Shown here one piece after another: positions 8,951 to 16,808 of a DNA stretch of 64,000 nucleotides. The position numbers and the translations under genes are program-made. How positions within the stretch are numbered: the first letter of the stretch is position 1; each line of letters opens with the position of its first letter. The notes below the pieces were generated by a model, which did no database searches, had not been told where the DNA came from, and worked only from the letters and a program-made list of their open reading frames with translations. This stretch comes from CAVPHV01 sp963704825 (GTDB lineage: Bacteria > Actinomycetota > Acidimicrobiia > Spongiisociales > UBA5794), in the NCBI GenBank assembly GCA_963704825.1, contig CAVPHV010000003.1, forward strand, positions 186,001 through 250,000, given 5' to 3'.

Positions 8951-10056
8951 CGTTGCCAGACACCTATCTGGCCGAATTCACCGAGGAGTTCGGCTACATG
9001 GACTTCGCCTCGGTCGGCCCGCCGTCGATGCGAGTTGTCAGCGAAGTCACCGCCATGTACCGCAAGGTTGCCGAAGGCTCAGGCAATGTCGCCACCCAGG
9101 TCCTCGGTTCGTACGAGGCCGCATTGGCGACGATGGCAAGGTTTCTCGGCGTCCTACCCGAGCAGGTAACGGTCATCCCGTCGACGTCGGCCGGCCTGTT
9201 TCAGGCGGCGTTCGGCCTGATCGGCGACGGTGGGAACGTCGTACTGCCATCGCACGAGTTTCCGGCCAATGTCTACCCGTGGCTGCGGGCCGAGGTGGTT
9301 GGTGGTCCCCAAGTGCGCAGGGTCGACATCCCCGACCGTCGGGTGACTGCGGCGTCTCTTTCCGACGCCGTCGACGACGAGACGCAAGCCGTGGTCGTCA
9401 GTCTGGTCGACTATTGCAGCGGCTATCGAGCCGACCTCGACGAGTTGCGCGAACTCGCCGATGACGCCCTCCTGGTGGTCGACGCAATCCAAGGTCTCGG
9501 TGCCGTGGGCCAAGGCCTGGCGCCGGCCGATGTGATGGTTGGGGGCGGCGTCAAGTGGATGAGGGCGGGGTGGGGGAGCGGCATGCTTGCCGTGTCACCG
9601 CGAGCGCTCGACCGCCTCGAGCCAACGCTCACCGGCTGGTTTGGGGTCGAGGACTTCCTCGACTTGAGCATCCCGGTTCCCCACGAACCGCGCGAAGACG
9701 CCGAGCGAATGCGATCGGGGTCGCCGAGTATCTACGGCGCCGTGGCCTATGCGGCAGCGATCGATGCCATCGAGGTTGCCGGGATCACGGCGATCGAGGC
9801 TGTCATCAAGACATTGGTTCTTGCCGTCGAAGAGACGGTGAGCCGGGTGGGGGCCGAAGTGCTCGCTCCGTGGCGCTCCGAGACGGAACGGGCGGGGATT
9901 CTGTGCTTCCGAATGCCGGATGAGGATCCCACCGAGACGGCATCGCGTCTGGGAGAAGCCGGTCTCACCGTCTCCGAGCGGGAAGGCTGGGTCCGGCTCT
10001 CGCCCCACGCCACCACCGACCCTGCCGTGGTCGAGGTGCTCGAAGGCTTGCTCTAG
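8947..10056 (+). CDS. Aminotransferase class V-fold PLP-dependent enzyme
   Basis: This 369-residue fold-type I PLP enzyme has STSAG for phosphate binding, the Asp of LVVDAIQGLGAV to pair with the pyridine nitrogen, and a Schiff-base Lys in MVGGGVKWMRAGWGSG. It resembles kynureninase and cysteine-desulfurase-like proteins, but I see no mobile-loop Cys typical of desulfurases, so sulfur transfer is not supported. The likely reaction is on an amino-acid substrate, with specificity undetermined. It is translationally coupled to the small DUF885-like gene upstream. Its end overlaps the convergent methyltransferase by 4 bp. Confidence 0.8.
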   Translation: MTLPDTYLAEFTEEFGYMDFASVGPPSMRVVSEVTAMYRKVAEGSGNVATQVLGSYEAALATMARFLGVLPEQVTVIPSTSAGLFQAAFGLIGDGGNVVLPSHEFPANVYPWLRAEVVGGPQVRRVDIPDRRVTAASLSDAVDDETQAVVVSLVDYCSGYRADLDELRELADDALLVVDAIQGLGAVGQGLAPADVMVGGGVKWMRAGWGSGMLAVSPRALDRLEPTLTGWFGVEDFLDLSIPVPHEPREDAERMRSGSPSIYGAVAYAAAIDAIEVAGITAIEAVIKTLVLAVEETVSRVGAEVLAPWRSETERAGILCFRMPDEDPTETASRLGEAGLTVSEREGWVRLSPHATTDPAVVEVLEGLL

Positions 10057-10667
10057 TGGGGGGCCTTCGGTACTGCGGTGCCCTGAATGAGGCCGCCTCG
10101 GTCGGATTGCCACAACGTTGAGATCTCCCAGCCGGCGTCGGCGATGATCTGAGCCGTGTCTTGGTTGGGGCGGCAGCCGCCGGCCACCTTCCCCCACAGG
10201 CCGGAGATCCGGTCCTCGAAGTGCGCCACCCGTTGCGAATGGGTAGCCCTGACATGCTCGAGGAAGTGCAGCTCGCCGTCGGGCGTCGCCACCCGCAAGG
10301 CTTCGACCAAGGCTCGGTCTGGATCGGGAATGGTGCACAGCGAGAGTCCGACGACGATGGTGGCGAACGTGTTGGCGGGAAACGGCAGATCGTGGGCATC
10401 GGCCGCGATGAGGTGGACATCGACGATGGCCTCTCGCGCCCGTTTGTCGGCGCGTCGGAGCATGGCGAGGTCGTGATCGACGGCGACAACCGAGTCGGCG
10501 CGTTCGTAGTGGGGGAGATTGAGGCCGGTGCCGACCCCGAGTTCGAGCACAGTACCGGCGGCCCTTCGGCACAGGTGCTTGCGCTGGCGGCGGATGCCCA
10601 TGCGGTCGCTGGGCATCATCACGATGTCGTACATCCGGGCGAAGAGCGGATGGTGCGGGCTACTCAT
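10053..10667 (-). CDS. Class I SAM-dependent methyltransferase
   Basis: The 204-residue Rossmann methyltransferase has motif I VLELGVGTGLNLPHY, an acidic residue after strand 2 (VVAVDHDLAML) and motif IV-like VVGLSLCTIPDPDRAL. The post-core pattern LHFLEHVRA resembles UbiE/METTL7-type methyltransferases acting on small or lipid-like acceptors; the substrate is unknown. Its ATG overlaps the stop of the damaged upstream gene (ATGA), so the two were once an operon. Confidence 0.85.
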   Translation of the reverse strand: MSSPHHPLFARMYDIVMMPSDRMGIRRQRKHLCRRAAGTVLELGVGTGLNLPHYERADSVVAVDHDLAMLRRADKRAREAIVDVHLIAADAHDLPFPANTFATIVVGLSLCTIPDPDRALVEALRVATPDGELHFLEHVRATHSQRVAHFEDRISGLWGKVAGGCRPNQDTAQIIADAGWEISTLWQSDRGGLIQGTAVPKAPH

Positions 10668-11223
10668 GGCGGCACCAGCGTAGTTGGCGCCACTTCCCTG
10701 GATTTCCAGCGCTGCCCCATGGAGGTGGTCATTGAGCGAGATCGCTGAACCAGCCAGCGAGCTGGGTCGTTCCGCTGGAGTCGCTCCAGGTGGGTGCGAC
10801 CAGCGCTGCTCAGGCCGAGCGAGTATGAAGCAGCCGTGATGGGGATCACGTCACCTCCCAGCTCGAGGGTCTCCAGGATCCGATGGATCAGGCCTTCCGA
10901 CCTCTTCCGAACGGCGAGCAGTTCCCTGTGGATGAGGTCTTCAACATCGACTGGCCCTGTCGGCGCCACTTCCACGGCACCACCGTAGCCGTCGGCGGTC
11001 GGCCGGATGGCGCGTCCAGCGGACCAGTGAGTCCCGCGGCCACGTCCTCTTCGCTGCAAGCGGCTATCGAATCGGGCCCGTCCTTGAATATCCGGCCCAT
11101 CAGGTCGGCTCCAGCAAACTCGGCGTAGAGGAGGTGGGGCCGGAACGAGCGCCAAGCAGCGCGCGCCACGCGGAGTGGGGCACCGCCCAACACCGCGACA
11201 GAACTCACGCTTCGAAGGAGCAT
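10664..11223 (-). pseudogene. Broken gene of unknown function upstream of the methyltransferase
   Basis: The ATG at 11223 opens a frame (MLLRSVSSVAVLGGAPLRVA, later RSFRPHLLYAEFAGADLMG) that continues sensibly to about 10990. The protein-like sequence then carries on in another frame (VEVAPTGPVDVEDLIHRELL to LGGDVIPITAASYSLGLSSA), ending at a TGA that overlaps the methyltransferase ATG. A net -1 change at about 10985-11000 separates the halves. The stop/start overlap argues the C-terminal frame is genuine. No domain is recognised. The upstream edge is uncertain because the frame stays open above the ATG. Confidence 0.45.
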
Positions 11224-11249
11224 GGCTCTCGCCGGCGACTCGCCGCCGT

Positions 11250-11577
11250 TCAGTTTGAGCAGTCCACGGCGATTGCCAGGGCAGCGCAGATCTGGCGCAT
11301 CCGATCGTCGGCCAACCGGCCCAAGCGGTCGACAAGGATCGCGATCGAGACACTCTCGATCGTGTCCAAGTTGACTGCCGAGCGCAGCGGCACCGGGTCC
11401 TCGCCGGGCTCGAGGAGGACTTCGCTGGGCAGGTGTCGAATGGTGGTCGTGCACGGCGCGATCAGCACGCGGCGATGGCGCGGGATCACGGCGTCACGCG
11501 AGAGCACCACCACGGGCCTGCGCCCGATCTCGGCCATCTCGCACCACCACACCTCCCCGCGCGGGCAGGTCCGTCAC
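11250..11577 (-). CDS. MazF/PemK-like toxin (probable +1 frameshift near start)
   Basis: The MazF/PemK ribonuclease core is clear: EIGRRPVVVLSRD, VLIAPCTTTIR, VLLEPGEDPVPLRSAVNLD, then a C-terminal helix. Such toxins cleave mRNA and are neutralised by the adjacent antitoxin. The in-frame open stretch begins only at a GTG at 11552. However, a GTG at 11575-11577 overlaps the antitoxin TGA (GTGA), and its frame reads MTDLPARG before meeting the toxin frame at EVWWCEMAE once one C of the CCCC at 11555-11558 is removed. RGEVWW is the usual toxin N-terminus, so I take the upstream GTG as the original start. Confidence 0.7.
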
Positions 11578-11807
11578 GATGCCGCAACCGCACGCCGGAA
11601 CGAGGCCAGGTCCCCCCACGCGTCTGGTTCGTCAGGCGGGTGCGTGTCGTACGCGGCGTAGCTGGCGTCCACCTCGGCGGCCCGATGCCGAGCCAGCAAG
11701 GCACCCAGGGCCTCGTCGATCAGCACGGAGTCAGGCTTCCCCAACGCCTTCCGGGCACTATCCAGCAGGTCCGCGTCCACCGTCGTGCTCAATCGTGTGC
11801 GACTCAT
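11574..11807 (-). CDS. Ribbon-helix-helix antitoxin
   Basis: The 77-residue protein has an RHH DNA-binding N-terminus (MSRTRLSTTVDADLLDSARK, then KPDSVLIDEALGALLARH) and an acidic, disordered-looking tail (DTHPPDEPDAWGDLASFRR) that would wrap the toxin. It precedes the toxin with a GTGA stop/start overlap, the usual type II order. It presumably autorepresses through the direct repeats over its start codon. A longer reading from 11957 has no ribosome site and low-complexity content, so I reject that start. Confidence 0.75.
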   Translation of the reverse strand: MSRTRLSTTVDADLLDSARKALGKPDSVLIDEALGALLARHRAAEVDASYAAYDTHPPDEPDAWGDLASFRRAVAAS

Positions 11808-11823
11808 GCCACAATCATGCCAC
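11805..11823. promoter_or_regulatory. Direct-repeat operator candidate of the toxin-antitoxin pair
   Basis: CATGCCAC occurs twice, at 11805-11812 and 11816-11823, exactly 11 bp (one helical turn) apart and overlapping the antitoxin start codon. RHH antitoxins typically bind such phased short repeats to autoregulate. The repeat is seen directly; the binding is inferred. Confidence 0.4.
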
Positions 11824-11955
11824 CACGCGGGACTGTGGCGCCCGACTTGTGCCGACGTGTGGCCACGATGGATGTGGGCCGATGCTTGTGAAGCCAGCCG
11901 GGCTTGGTCGAGTCCGCGGATCGACATTGGGTGTGGTTCGGGCGAGGATCCCCCC

Positions 11956-12285
11956 ATGGATGTCCCGGGCTGGCTGCTTGGCGGCGACCCGGTGATCCGA
12001 TGGCAGGCGCTGGGCGACCTTGACCACGCGCCGGCAGCAGCGGTCGCCGCCGAGCGTGCCCGCGTCGAGTGGGAAGGCTAGGGAGCCCGCCTGCTCGCCC
12101 TGCGGGATCCCGATGGAATGTGGGCCGGTGGTGCTTGCTTCCCCCGGTACGTCGCCGAGAACTGGCGGGCCGGCATCGAGCCGGACTTCTCCGAGGGTCA
12201 GCCGTGGACCTCGACCTTGCCCACTCTGATGCTCCTTCGAGTGGGTGCGGGAAGCGACCCGCGCGTGGCCGTGAAGGCGTGGTGA
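11956..12285 (+). pseudogene. Truncated squalene-cyclase-like (prenyltransferase-repeat) protein
   Basis: One frame runs from an ATG through MDVPGWLLGGDPVIRWQALG, then after an internal TAG at 12079-12081 continues GARLLALRDPDGMWAGGACF to PWTSTLPTLMLL, ending at TGA 12283. This matches the N-terminal third of actinobacterial squalene-cyclase-like proteins. The TAG sits where related proteins have Trp (EGWGARLLAL), so a single G-to-A change made it. The rest of the gene is missing. It is non-functional on both counts. Confidence 0.65.
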
Positions 12286-12379
12286 TCTGGGTCATACACT
12301 CCCAGAAGCCACCCCTACCGGTGGCATAGGCCATCGGCGCGCCGACACGCGGCTTCCCGGCAGCCCCGTGGGGTTTGGG

Positions 12380-12791
12380 TCACCGACGCGACCGCACCGC
12401 CTTTGCCCGGGCCATCACGGCTCCCGTGCTCCCGGCCCTGATCGCGTCCACGATCCTGCCCACCACGGGTGCCTTGACGTGCCACTCAGCGCGCATCGTC
12501 AGTCTGGTCGCGCCGGCGACCTGCTCGAACGTGAACGTCCAGGTCGGATGCTCGCCCGAGCGAGGCTTTCCGCTGTGGGCCCGCCCCGGCAGCTTCTCGC
12601 CCGCCAGGGGGCCCGAGTGGCACGGTCGGCGCGTTGCGGGCCTGGACTGGCGAACCACGCAGCATCGCCAATCCGATGGGTCCGATCTCGACCACGCTCA
12701 GCGTCACCGTCAGACCTGCCACCAGCGCGAGCACCGTCCGGCGGGTCGGTGATCGGGCCCAGCCGTCGCGGGTGCTGCCTGCCATCAACAC
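12380..12791 (-). pseudogene. Chimeric remnant: membrane-protein N-terminus joined to SRPBCC-domain C-terminus
   Basis: Starting at about 12791 the minus strand reads RRTVLALVAGLTVTLSVVEI and GPIGLAMLRG, a single membrane segment. In a different frame, from about 12560 to 12380, it reads TWTFTFEQVAGATRLTMRAE and AGSTGAVMARAKAV, the final strand and long helix of a polyketide-cyclase/SRPBCC fold. Neither half is complete and the frames do not join. I read this as two gene fragments fused by deletion. No function is expected. Confidence 0.45.
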
Positions 12792-12815
12792 GGGCCCTGT
12801 CCGGGTCGAAGCCTC

Positions 12816-13076
12816 CTACGCCAGATCGAGCCTGCGGGCGAGGATGGCGAACGCGCGCTCTCGGGCTGGCGCAGGTTCTGTCGGGTCCAGAAGGACGGCA
12901 ATCAGGGTCTCGGAGAGGCCCGCTGCTCGGCTGGCCTGAGCCAGGCCGACAAGCCCTGTGATGTCCGCGTCGATGCCTGCGTTCACGATGGCAGTGGTCA
13001 GGGCGTCGAGCTCGTGGCGGGTGCGGAGGATAGGGGTGCTGGTTCTGGTGCTGGTGCCGGTGTCGGTCATCGTCAT
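12816..13076 (-). CDS. Small hypothetical protein divergent from a LysR regulator
   Basis: The 86-residue protein starts at an ATG preceded by a near-perfect AAGGAGGT, which fixes the start at 13076 over a longer GTG form at 13094. It has a Thr-rich N-terminus (residues 1-20), then an all-helical region with ITGLVGLAQASRAAGLSETL and ERAFAILARRL. I recognise no family. It lies head-to-head with the LysR gene across 87 bp, the usual position of a LysR target, so I expect it to be controlled by that regulator. Confidence 0.65.
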   Translation of the reverse strand: MTMTDTGTSTRTSTPILRTRHELDALTTAIVNAGIDADITGLVGLAQASRAAGLSETLIAVLLDPTEPAPARERAFAILARRLDLA

Positions 13077-13143
13077 TGTGGTGACCTCCTTCACCGAGGA
13101 CGCTAGCCAGATGAAGCGATTAGCAAAAGCGATGGTTCCTTAT

Positions 13144-13156
13144 GCTGAACATCAGC
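13144..13156. promoter_or_regulatory. Inverted repeat in the LysR divergent promoter region
   Basis: GCTGA-ACA-TCAGC is a perfect 5-bp dyad in the gap between the divergent small gene and the LysR gene, and fits a LysR-type operator half-site arrangement. It lies 7 bp from the regulator's start, so autoregulation is plausible. No other clear promoter element was seen in the gap. Confidence 0.35.
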
Positions 13157-13163
13157 TAGTGTG

Positions 13164-14072
13164 ATGCTCATGAATGTGAGCCAGATCGAACTCCGGCAGC
13201 TCAAGGCCCTGATCGCCGTTGTCGACGAGGGGTCGTTCGAACGTGCCGCTCAGCGTCTTGGGTTCACCCAGTCAGCCATCAGCCAGCAGGTCGCCGGTTT
13301 GGAGCGGGCCGTCGGATCCAGAGTCCTGGATCGCCCGCGCGGTCCGAAGCGCTCCGAACTCACTCCGGTCGGGCACGTCGTCCTCGGCCACGCTCGCGCC
13401 GTTCTCGAGCGCCTGGAGCTGGCAGCCGCCGAGGTCGCCTCGACCCTTGCCGGCACCTCGGGCCGCTTGCTCATCGGAACCTTCCAGAGCGCATCGGTGA
13501 AGCTGCTACCGGATGTCGTCGGTCGCTTCAAGTCCGAAGTCCCCGACGTGGATGTGCGGTTGTACGAGAGCGACGACAACCTGGACCTGCAACAGAGACT
13601 GCTGATCGACGAACTCGACGTCTCGTTCCTTGTCGGACCGGTGACACACGAGGGACTTGAGACGATCGAGATAGTCACCGATGAGTTCGTGGTGCTGTTG
13701 CCGACCAGCGAAGCCGCCGAGCACAGCGGGGCGTTCCCGATGGCCGGACTGGCCGGTCGCGACATGGTGGGCCAACAGGGCGGCGCATGCCAGGACCTCA
13801 TCGAGCAGGGCATGGCCGAACACGGCGTGATCCCGCACTACATCTTCCGGTCCAACGACAATGGCGCCGTCCAGAACATGGTGAAGGCCGGCATGGGACT
13901 TGCGGTCATGCCCATGCTCGCCATCGACTCCGGTGACGCGGGCGTCCAGGCACTGCCACTCGACCCACCCCTTGAGCCTCGCAGCATCCTGCTCGCGATT
14001 CGGTTGGAACGCACCATCGCGCCTGCGGTCAGCCGCTTCGTGGACCTGGCCCGGGAGTGGTGTCACACATGA
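13164..14072 (+). CDS. LysR family transcriptional regulator
   Basis: This is a 302-residue LysR-type regulator. The N-terminal winged helix-turn-helix is QLKALIAVVDEGSFERAAQR followed by FTQSAISQQVAGLE. A linker helix and a two-lobed periplasmic-binding-like effector domain (LLIGTFQSASVKLLPDVVGR onward) follow. GTG 13161, ATG 13164 and ATG 13170 are all possible starts, and there is no clear ribosome site. The divergent small gene is the obvious candidate target. The effector is unknown. It is one of the few intact genes in the eroded 10.7-14.8 kb patch. Confidence 0.9.
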   Translation: MLMNVSQIELRQLKALIAVVDEGSFERAAQRLGFTQSAISQQVAGLERAVGSRVLDRPRGPKRSELTPVGHVVLGHARAVLERLELAAAEVASTLAGTSGRLLIGTFQSASVKLLPDVVGRFKSEVPDVDVRLYESDDNLDLQQRLLIDELDVSFLVGPVTHEGLETIEIVTDEFVVLLPTSEAAEHSGAFPMAGLAGRDMVGQQGGACQDLIEQGMAEHGVIPHYIFRSNDNGAVQNMVKAGMGLAVMPMLAIDSGDAGVQALPLDPPLEPRSILLAIRLERTIAPAVSRFVDLAREWCHT

Positions 14073-14172
14073 CACGCCCCGGGCCAGGCACACCTGGGCA
14101 AGGCCGATTCACCCAGCAGGTGCGGGCCTTCCCACTTCACGACAGGCTCACCCGAGCAGCGTCATCGGTGGA

Positions 14173-14424
14173 TCAGGCCGAGGAGGCGCCAGGCCAGGTC
14201 CAGCCGGAGCGCAGGATGACGCCCAGGAGCAGCACCTCGAGACCGATGGAAAGGCCGTAGAAGACGAACCAGGACTCGCCCACGGCCTTGAAGACCGAGA
14301 AGGGGAAGTAGAGCGATGCCACGACGAGGTTCGTACCTCGGTTCGCGCGGGCGGGCAGTGTCGTGGAGAGCAGGAACATGAAGGTCGGGACCGCGATCGC
14401 CGCGAGGAAGACCGTCAGCAGTGC
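14173..14424 (-). pseudogene. 3' fragment of a DUF6326-like membrane protein
   Basis: The minus-strand frame from about 14424 reads LLTVFLAAIAVPTFMFLLS, ARANRGTNLVVASLYFPFSV and GLSIGLEVLLLGVILRSGWT before a stop at 14173. It has three membrane segments and resembles the later part of DUF6326 proteins. No start or N-terminal helix is present. Upstream the frame runs into a dnaB shard on the other strand, so this is a truncated remnant. Confidence 0.5.
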
Positions 14425-14432
14425 GTGGGTCC

Positions 14433-14513
14433 CGGGCCCTGAAGATGCTGGCCAAGGAACTCGAGGTGCCCGTGATCGCCATCTCGCAGCTGAACCGTGG
14501 TCCCGAGCAGCGC
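14433..14513 (+). pseudogene. Shard of replicative DNA helicase (dnaB)
   Basis: Twenty-seven codons read RALKMLAKELEVPVIAISQL followed by NRGPEQR. This is the highly conserved DnaB segment around motif H3 of the RecA-like domain (usually LAKEL...ALSQLNRG.E.R). There is no start, no stop and no other helicase sequence nearby. It abuts unrelated fragments on both sides. The chromosomal dnaB must be elsewhere; this is a displaced piece. Confidence 0.75.
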
Positions 14514-14521
14514 CAGCCCCC

Positions 14522-14824
14522 GATGAGAAACGTCGTGCGATGGAGGCGGTCACCGAGCACATCGTCCCAGGCCGTTGGGCGGATTCGCGGCCGATGACGG
14601 ACAAGGAAGCGAAGGGGACCCTCATCGCCGCCATCACGATCGATGAGGTATCTGCCAAGGTTCGCGTCGGAGGGCCGAAGGACGACGATGGGGATTACGA
14701 CTATCCCACCTGGGCCGGAACGGTTCCGCTCAAGTTGCACGCCGGCGTCCCGGAACCCGATCCCTTGCTGACGGTCGACGTGCCGGTGCCTGCCTACCTC
14801 ACGGGATACGACCGAACCACGTGA
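14522..14824 (+). pseudogene. 3' fragment of a pyridoxamine-5'-phosphate-oxidase-like flavoprotein
   Basis: The frame reads DEKRRAMEAVTEHIVPGRW, then ITIDEVSAKVRVGGP and YPTWAGTVPLKL, to a stop at 14824. This is the distal half of an FMN-binding split-barrel protein of the PPOX family, in which EH.VPGRW and ASAKVR are recurring. The N-terminal half of the barrel is missing; the sequence begins within a few bases of the dnaB shard. It is probably not functional. Confidence 0.6.
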
Positions 14825-14861
14825 GACGTCGGTGCCCCGGCGCGCCTGATAGCGTTCTGGC

Positions 14862-16091
14862 ATGAGCTTCACCCTGCGACCGATCAACGACGAAGAGATC
14901 AATCTCTTCCGCAGCCAACTGACCCGCGGGTTTGGCGGAGACCTGAGCGAGGAAGATCGCAAGGACACGCAGCGATTCCGCGATCTCCTCCCGCTGGACC
15001 GGACCGTGGCCGCCTTCGATGGCGACCTCCTCGTGGGCACCCTCGGCGACTTCCCCATGTCGGTGACGTTGCCCGGCGGCCGCGATCTGGCCATGGCCGG
15101 CACCACCATGGTCACGGTGCAGCCAACTCATCGCCGGCGCGGCATCTTGCGCGCGATGATGACCGCCCATCTCGATGCGGCTCGGGACCGCGGCGAGCCG
15201 CTGGCCGGGTTGTGGGCGTCCGAGAGTTCGATCTACGGCCGCTTTGGGTTCGGCCTCGCCGTCGACCGGGTGTCGGTCAAGATGCAAGGGCGCGGCCTCG
15301 ATTTCGGGGCTGAGGGCCGGTTGACCGGTGTGAGGACTGTCGAGAGCGAGGAAGCCGAGTCGATCCTGCCTCCGGTCTACGAGCGCTGCCGTCCAACCCG
15401 GCCGGGGATGCTGGGGCGCGGCGAGAGTTGGTGGAAGTGGAAGTTCTTCCACGACCCTGAGAGGTGGCGAGAGGGACAAAGCGCCTACCGTTTTGTGATC
15501 TACGACGGCGGTGACGGCCCCGACGGCTACGTGGTCTACCGGCAGAAGGAAGAGTGGGAGGAGTTCTTCCCAAACGGCAAGGTCGCCGTCACCGAACTGA
15601 TGGCCGTCACCGGCGAGGCCCACGATGCGCTGTGGCGTTTTCTCGTCGGCATCGATCTGTTCCCCAACGTCGAGTACTGGAATCAGCCGCTCGATGACGA
15701 GTTACGGTGGCGGGTCACCGAACCCCGGCAGGTGCGGCGCGAGGTGTTCGACAGCCTGTGGCTTCGCATCCTCGACGTGCCGACGGCCTTGGCAGGGCGT
15801 GACTTTGCCATCGAGGGAGACCTGCGCATCGGCATCCACGACCCGATGTATCGCGACAACGACGGCACCTACTTGCTGTCGGCAACGCCGGGCGCCAGCC
15901 AGTGCTGGCCGGTTGACGAACCGCCCGACCTCGAACTCGAGATCGACGCTCTCGGAGCGATCCTGCTCGGCGGGAGGCGCCTCGGCAGCCTGGCCCGATC
16001 CGGAAGGGTGCGCGGCTCAGCGGACGTCATCCGCCACGCCGACAGCCTCTTCACCTGGGACCCCGCCCCCTGGTGCCCCGAAGTCTTCTAG
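14862..16091 (+). CDS. Eis-like GNAT N-acetyltransferase
   Basis: This 409-residue protein has the length and order of Eis-type enzymes: an N-terminal GNAT domain with the acetyl-CoA loop VTVQPTHRRRGILRAMM, a second degenerate GNAT region, and a C-terminal sterol-carrier-like domain. It ends with Phe (WCPEVF); in Eis the free C-terminal carboxylate acts as the catalytic base, so this end is significant. Eis proteins acetylate amines such as aminoglycosides or protein lysines; the natural substrate here is unknown. It is intact and forms the clean right edge of the eroded patch. Confidence 0.88.
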   Translation: MSFTLRPINDEEINLFRSQLTRGFGGDLSEEDRKDTQRFRDLLPLDRTVAAFDGDLLVGTLGDFPMSVTLPGGRDLAMAGTTMVTVQPTHRRRGILRAMMTAHLDAARDRGEPLAGLWASESSIYGRFGFGLAVDRVSVKMQGRGLDFGAEGRLTGVRTVESEEAESILPPVYERCRPTRPGMLGRGESWWKWKFFHDPERWREGQSAYRFVIYDGGDGPDGYVVYRQKEEWEEFFPNGKVAVTELMAVTGEAHDALWRFLVGIDLFPNVEYWNQPLDDELRWRVTEPRQVRREVFDSLWLRILDVPTALAGRDFAIEGDLRIGIHDPMYRDNDGTYLLSATPGASQCWPVDEPPDLELEIDALGAILLGGRRLGSLARSGRVRGSADVIRHADSLFTWDPAPWCPEVF

Positions 16092-16116
16092 TGGCAGGAG
16101 CTGGAGGAGACGCGGC

Positions 16117-16575
16117 TCAGCCCAACGTTGATGCCTCATCGAGCTCGGCTACCTCCGCCGCGATGTCGGGTAGGTCGCGCCCGGTGGTGTCGACGGCCGA
16201 TGACTCGGCAACGGCTGCGGCGATCGGCTCGGGGACGCCGCCGTCGCCGACCCAGATCGCTCGGTGCAGAGCAGCATCGTTGAGCGCTTCGGCCCACTCG
16301 GCGATCACGGCGGCCTTGTCGGCGGCGAAGGACCGTTCCCGATCATCCATTGCCGCCTCGGCGATCAGCACCGCGTCGAAAGCCCTGAGGGCGGCGGCGC
16401 CGATATGGGAGCCATCGCTCACATCGCCGAGGGCAACCTTGACCCCACGCTTCTTGAGTCGGGCGGCCGCGTCTGGATCGCTGACAAAGGCGCGCACCTC
16501 GCCTTGGCGGGGGAGGAGGGATTCGACGACGGCGGCCCCGACCTCAGTGTCGGCTCCGATGATGATGACGGGCAT
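16117..16575 (-). CDS. Small NAD(P)-binding (NmrA-like) protein
   Basis: The 152-residue protein has a Rossmann opening MPVIIIGADTEVGAAVVESL, the NmrA/SDR-like strand RGVKVALGDVSDG and helix-rich remainder. It is about half the size of a typical NmrA-like oxidoreductase or regulator and lacks a catalytic YxxxK, so it is more likely a nucleotide-sensing or minimal protein. A longer reading from 16662 overlaps the neighbouring zinc-ribbon gene and is less likely. It converges on the Eis-like gene. Confidence 0.7.
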   Translation of the reverse strand: MPVIIIGADTEVGAAVVESLLPRQGEVRAFVSDPDAAARLKKRGVKVALGDVSDGSHIGAAALRAFDAVLIAEAAMDDRERSFAADKAAVIAEWAEALNDAALHRAIWVGDGGVPEPIAAAVAESSAVDTTGRDLPDIAAEVAELDEASTLG

Positions 16576-16622
16576 GGTGGGGCCAGTATCGCGGACTAGG
16601 CGGTCCAGGATCCGGATCGGCG

Positions 16623-16808
16623 CTACTTCTTGCTCCAGAAGGTGTGTCCACACTTCGGGCATTCGAGTTCGACGGCGTCACCCGACCACCACGTGCCGTC
16701 TCGGCTGCTCCCCGTCTCTCGGTACTCGGTGACGGGTATGAGTTCTCCGCATTGCTGGCACGGACTGGTCGTGGTGCGTCGCCAAACGTTTCGGAGCCAA
16801 TTGAGCAT
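16623..16808 (-). CDS. Small zinc-ribbon protein
   Basis: The 61-residue protein begins MLNWLRNVWRR and carries two Cys pairs, CQQC near residue 18 and CPKC near residue 51, with a Trp-rich middle (DGTWWSGDAVELECPKCGH). The pattern is a four-Cys zinc ribbon. It is followed after about 50 bp by the NAD(P)-binding protein on the same strand. The partner (nucleic acid or protein) is unknown. Confidence 0.7.
   Translation of the reverse strand: MLNWLRNVWRRTTTSPCQQCGELIPVTEYRETGSSRDGTWWSGDAVELECPKCGHTFWSKK

Noticed and set aside
13236..13250. Second SOS-like palindrome CGTTCGAACG
   Set aside because: The spacing and order differ from TCGAAC-N4-GTTCGA, and it lies inside the LysR coding sequence.
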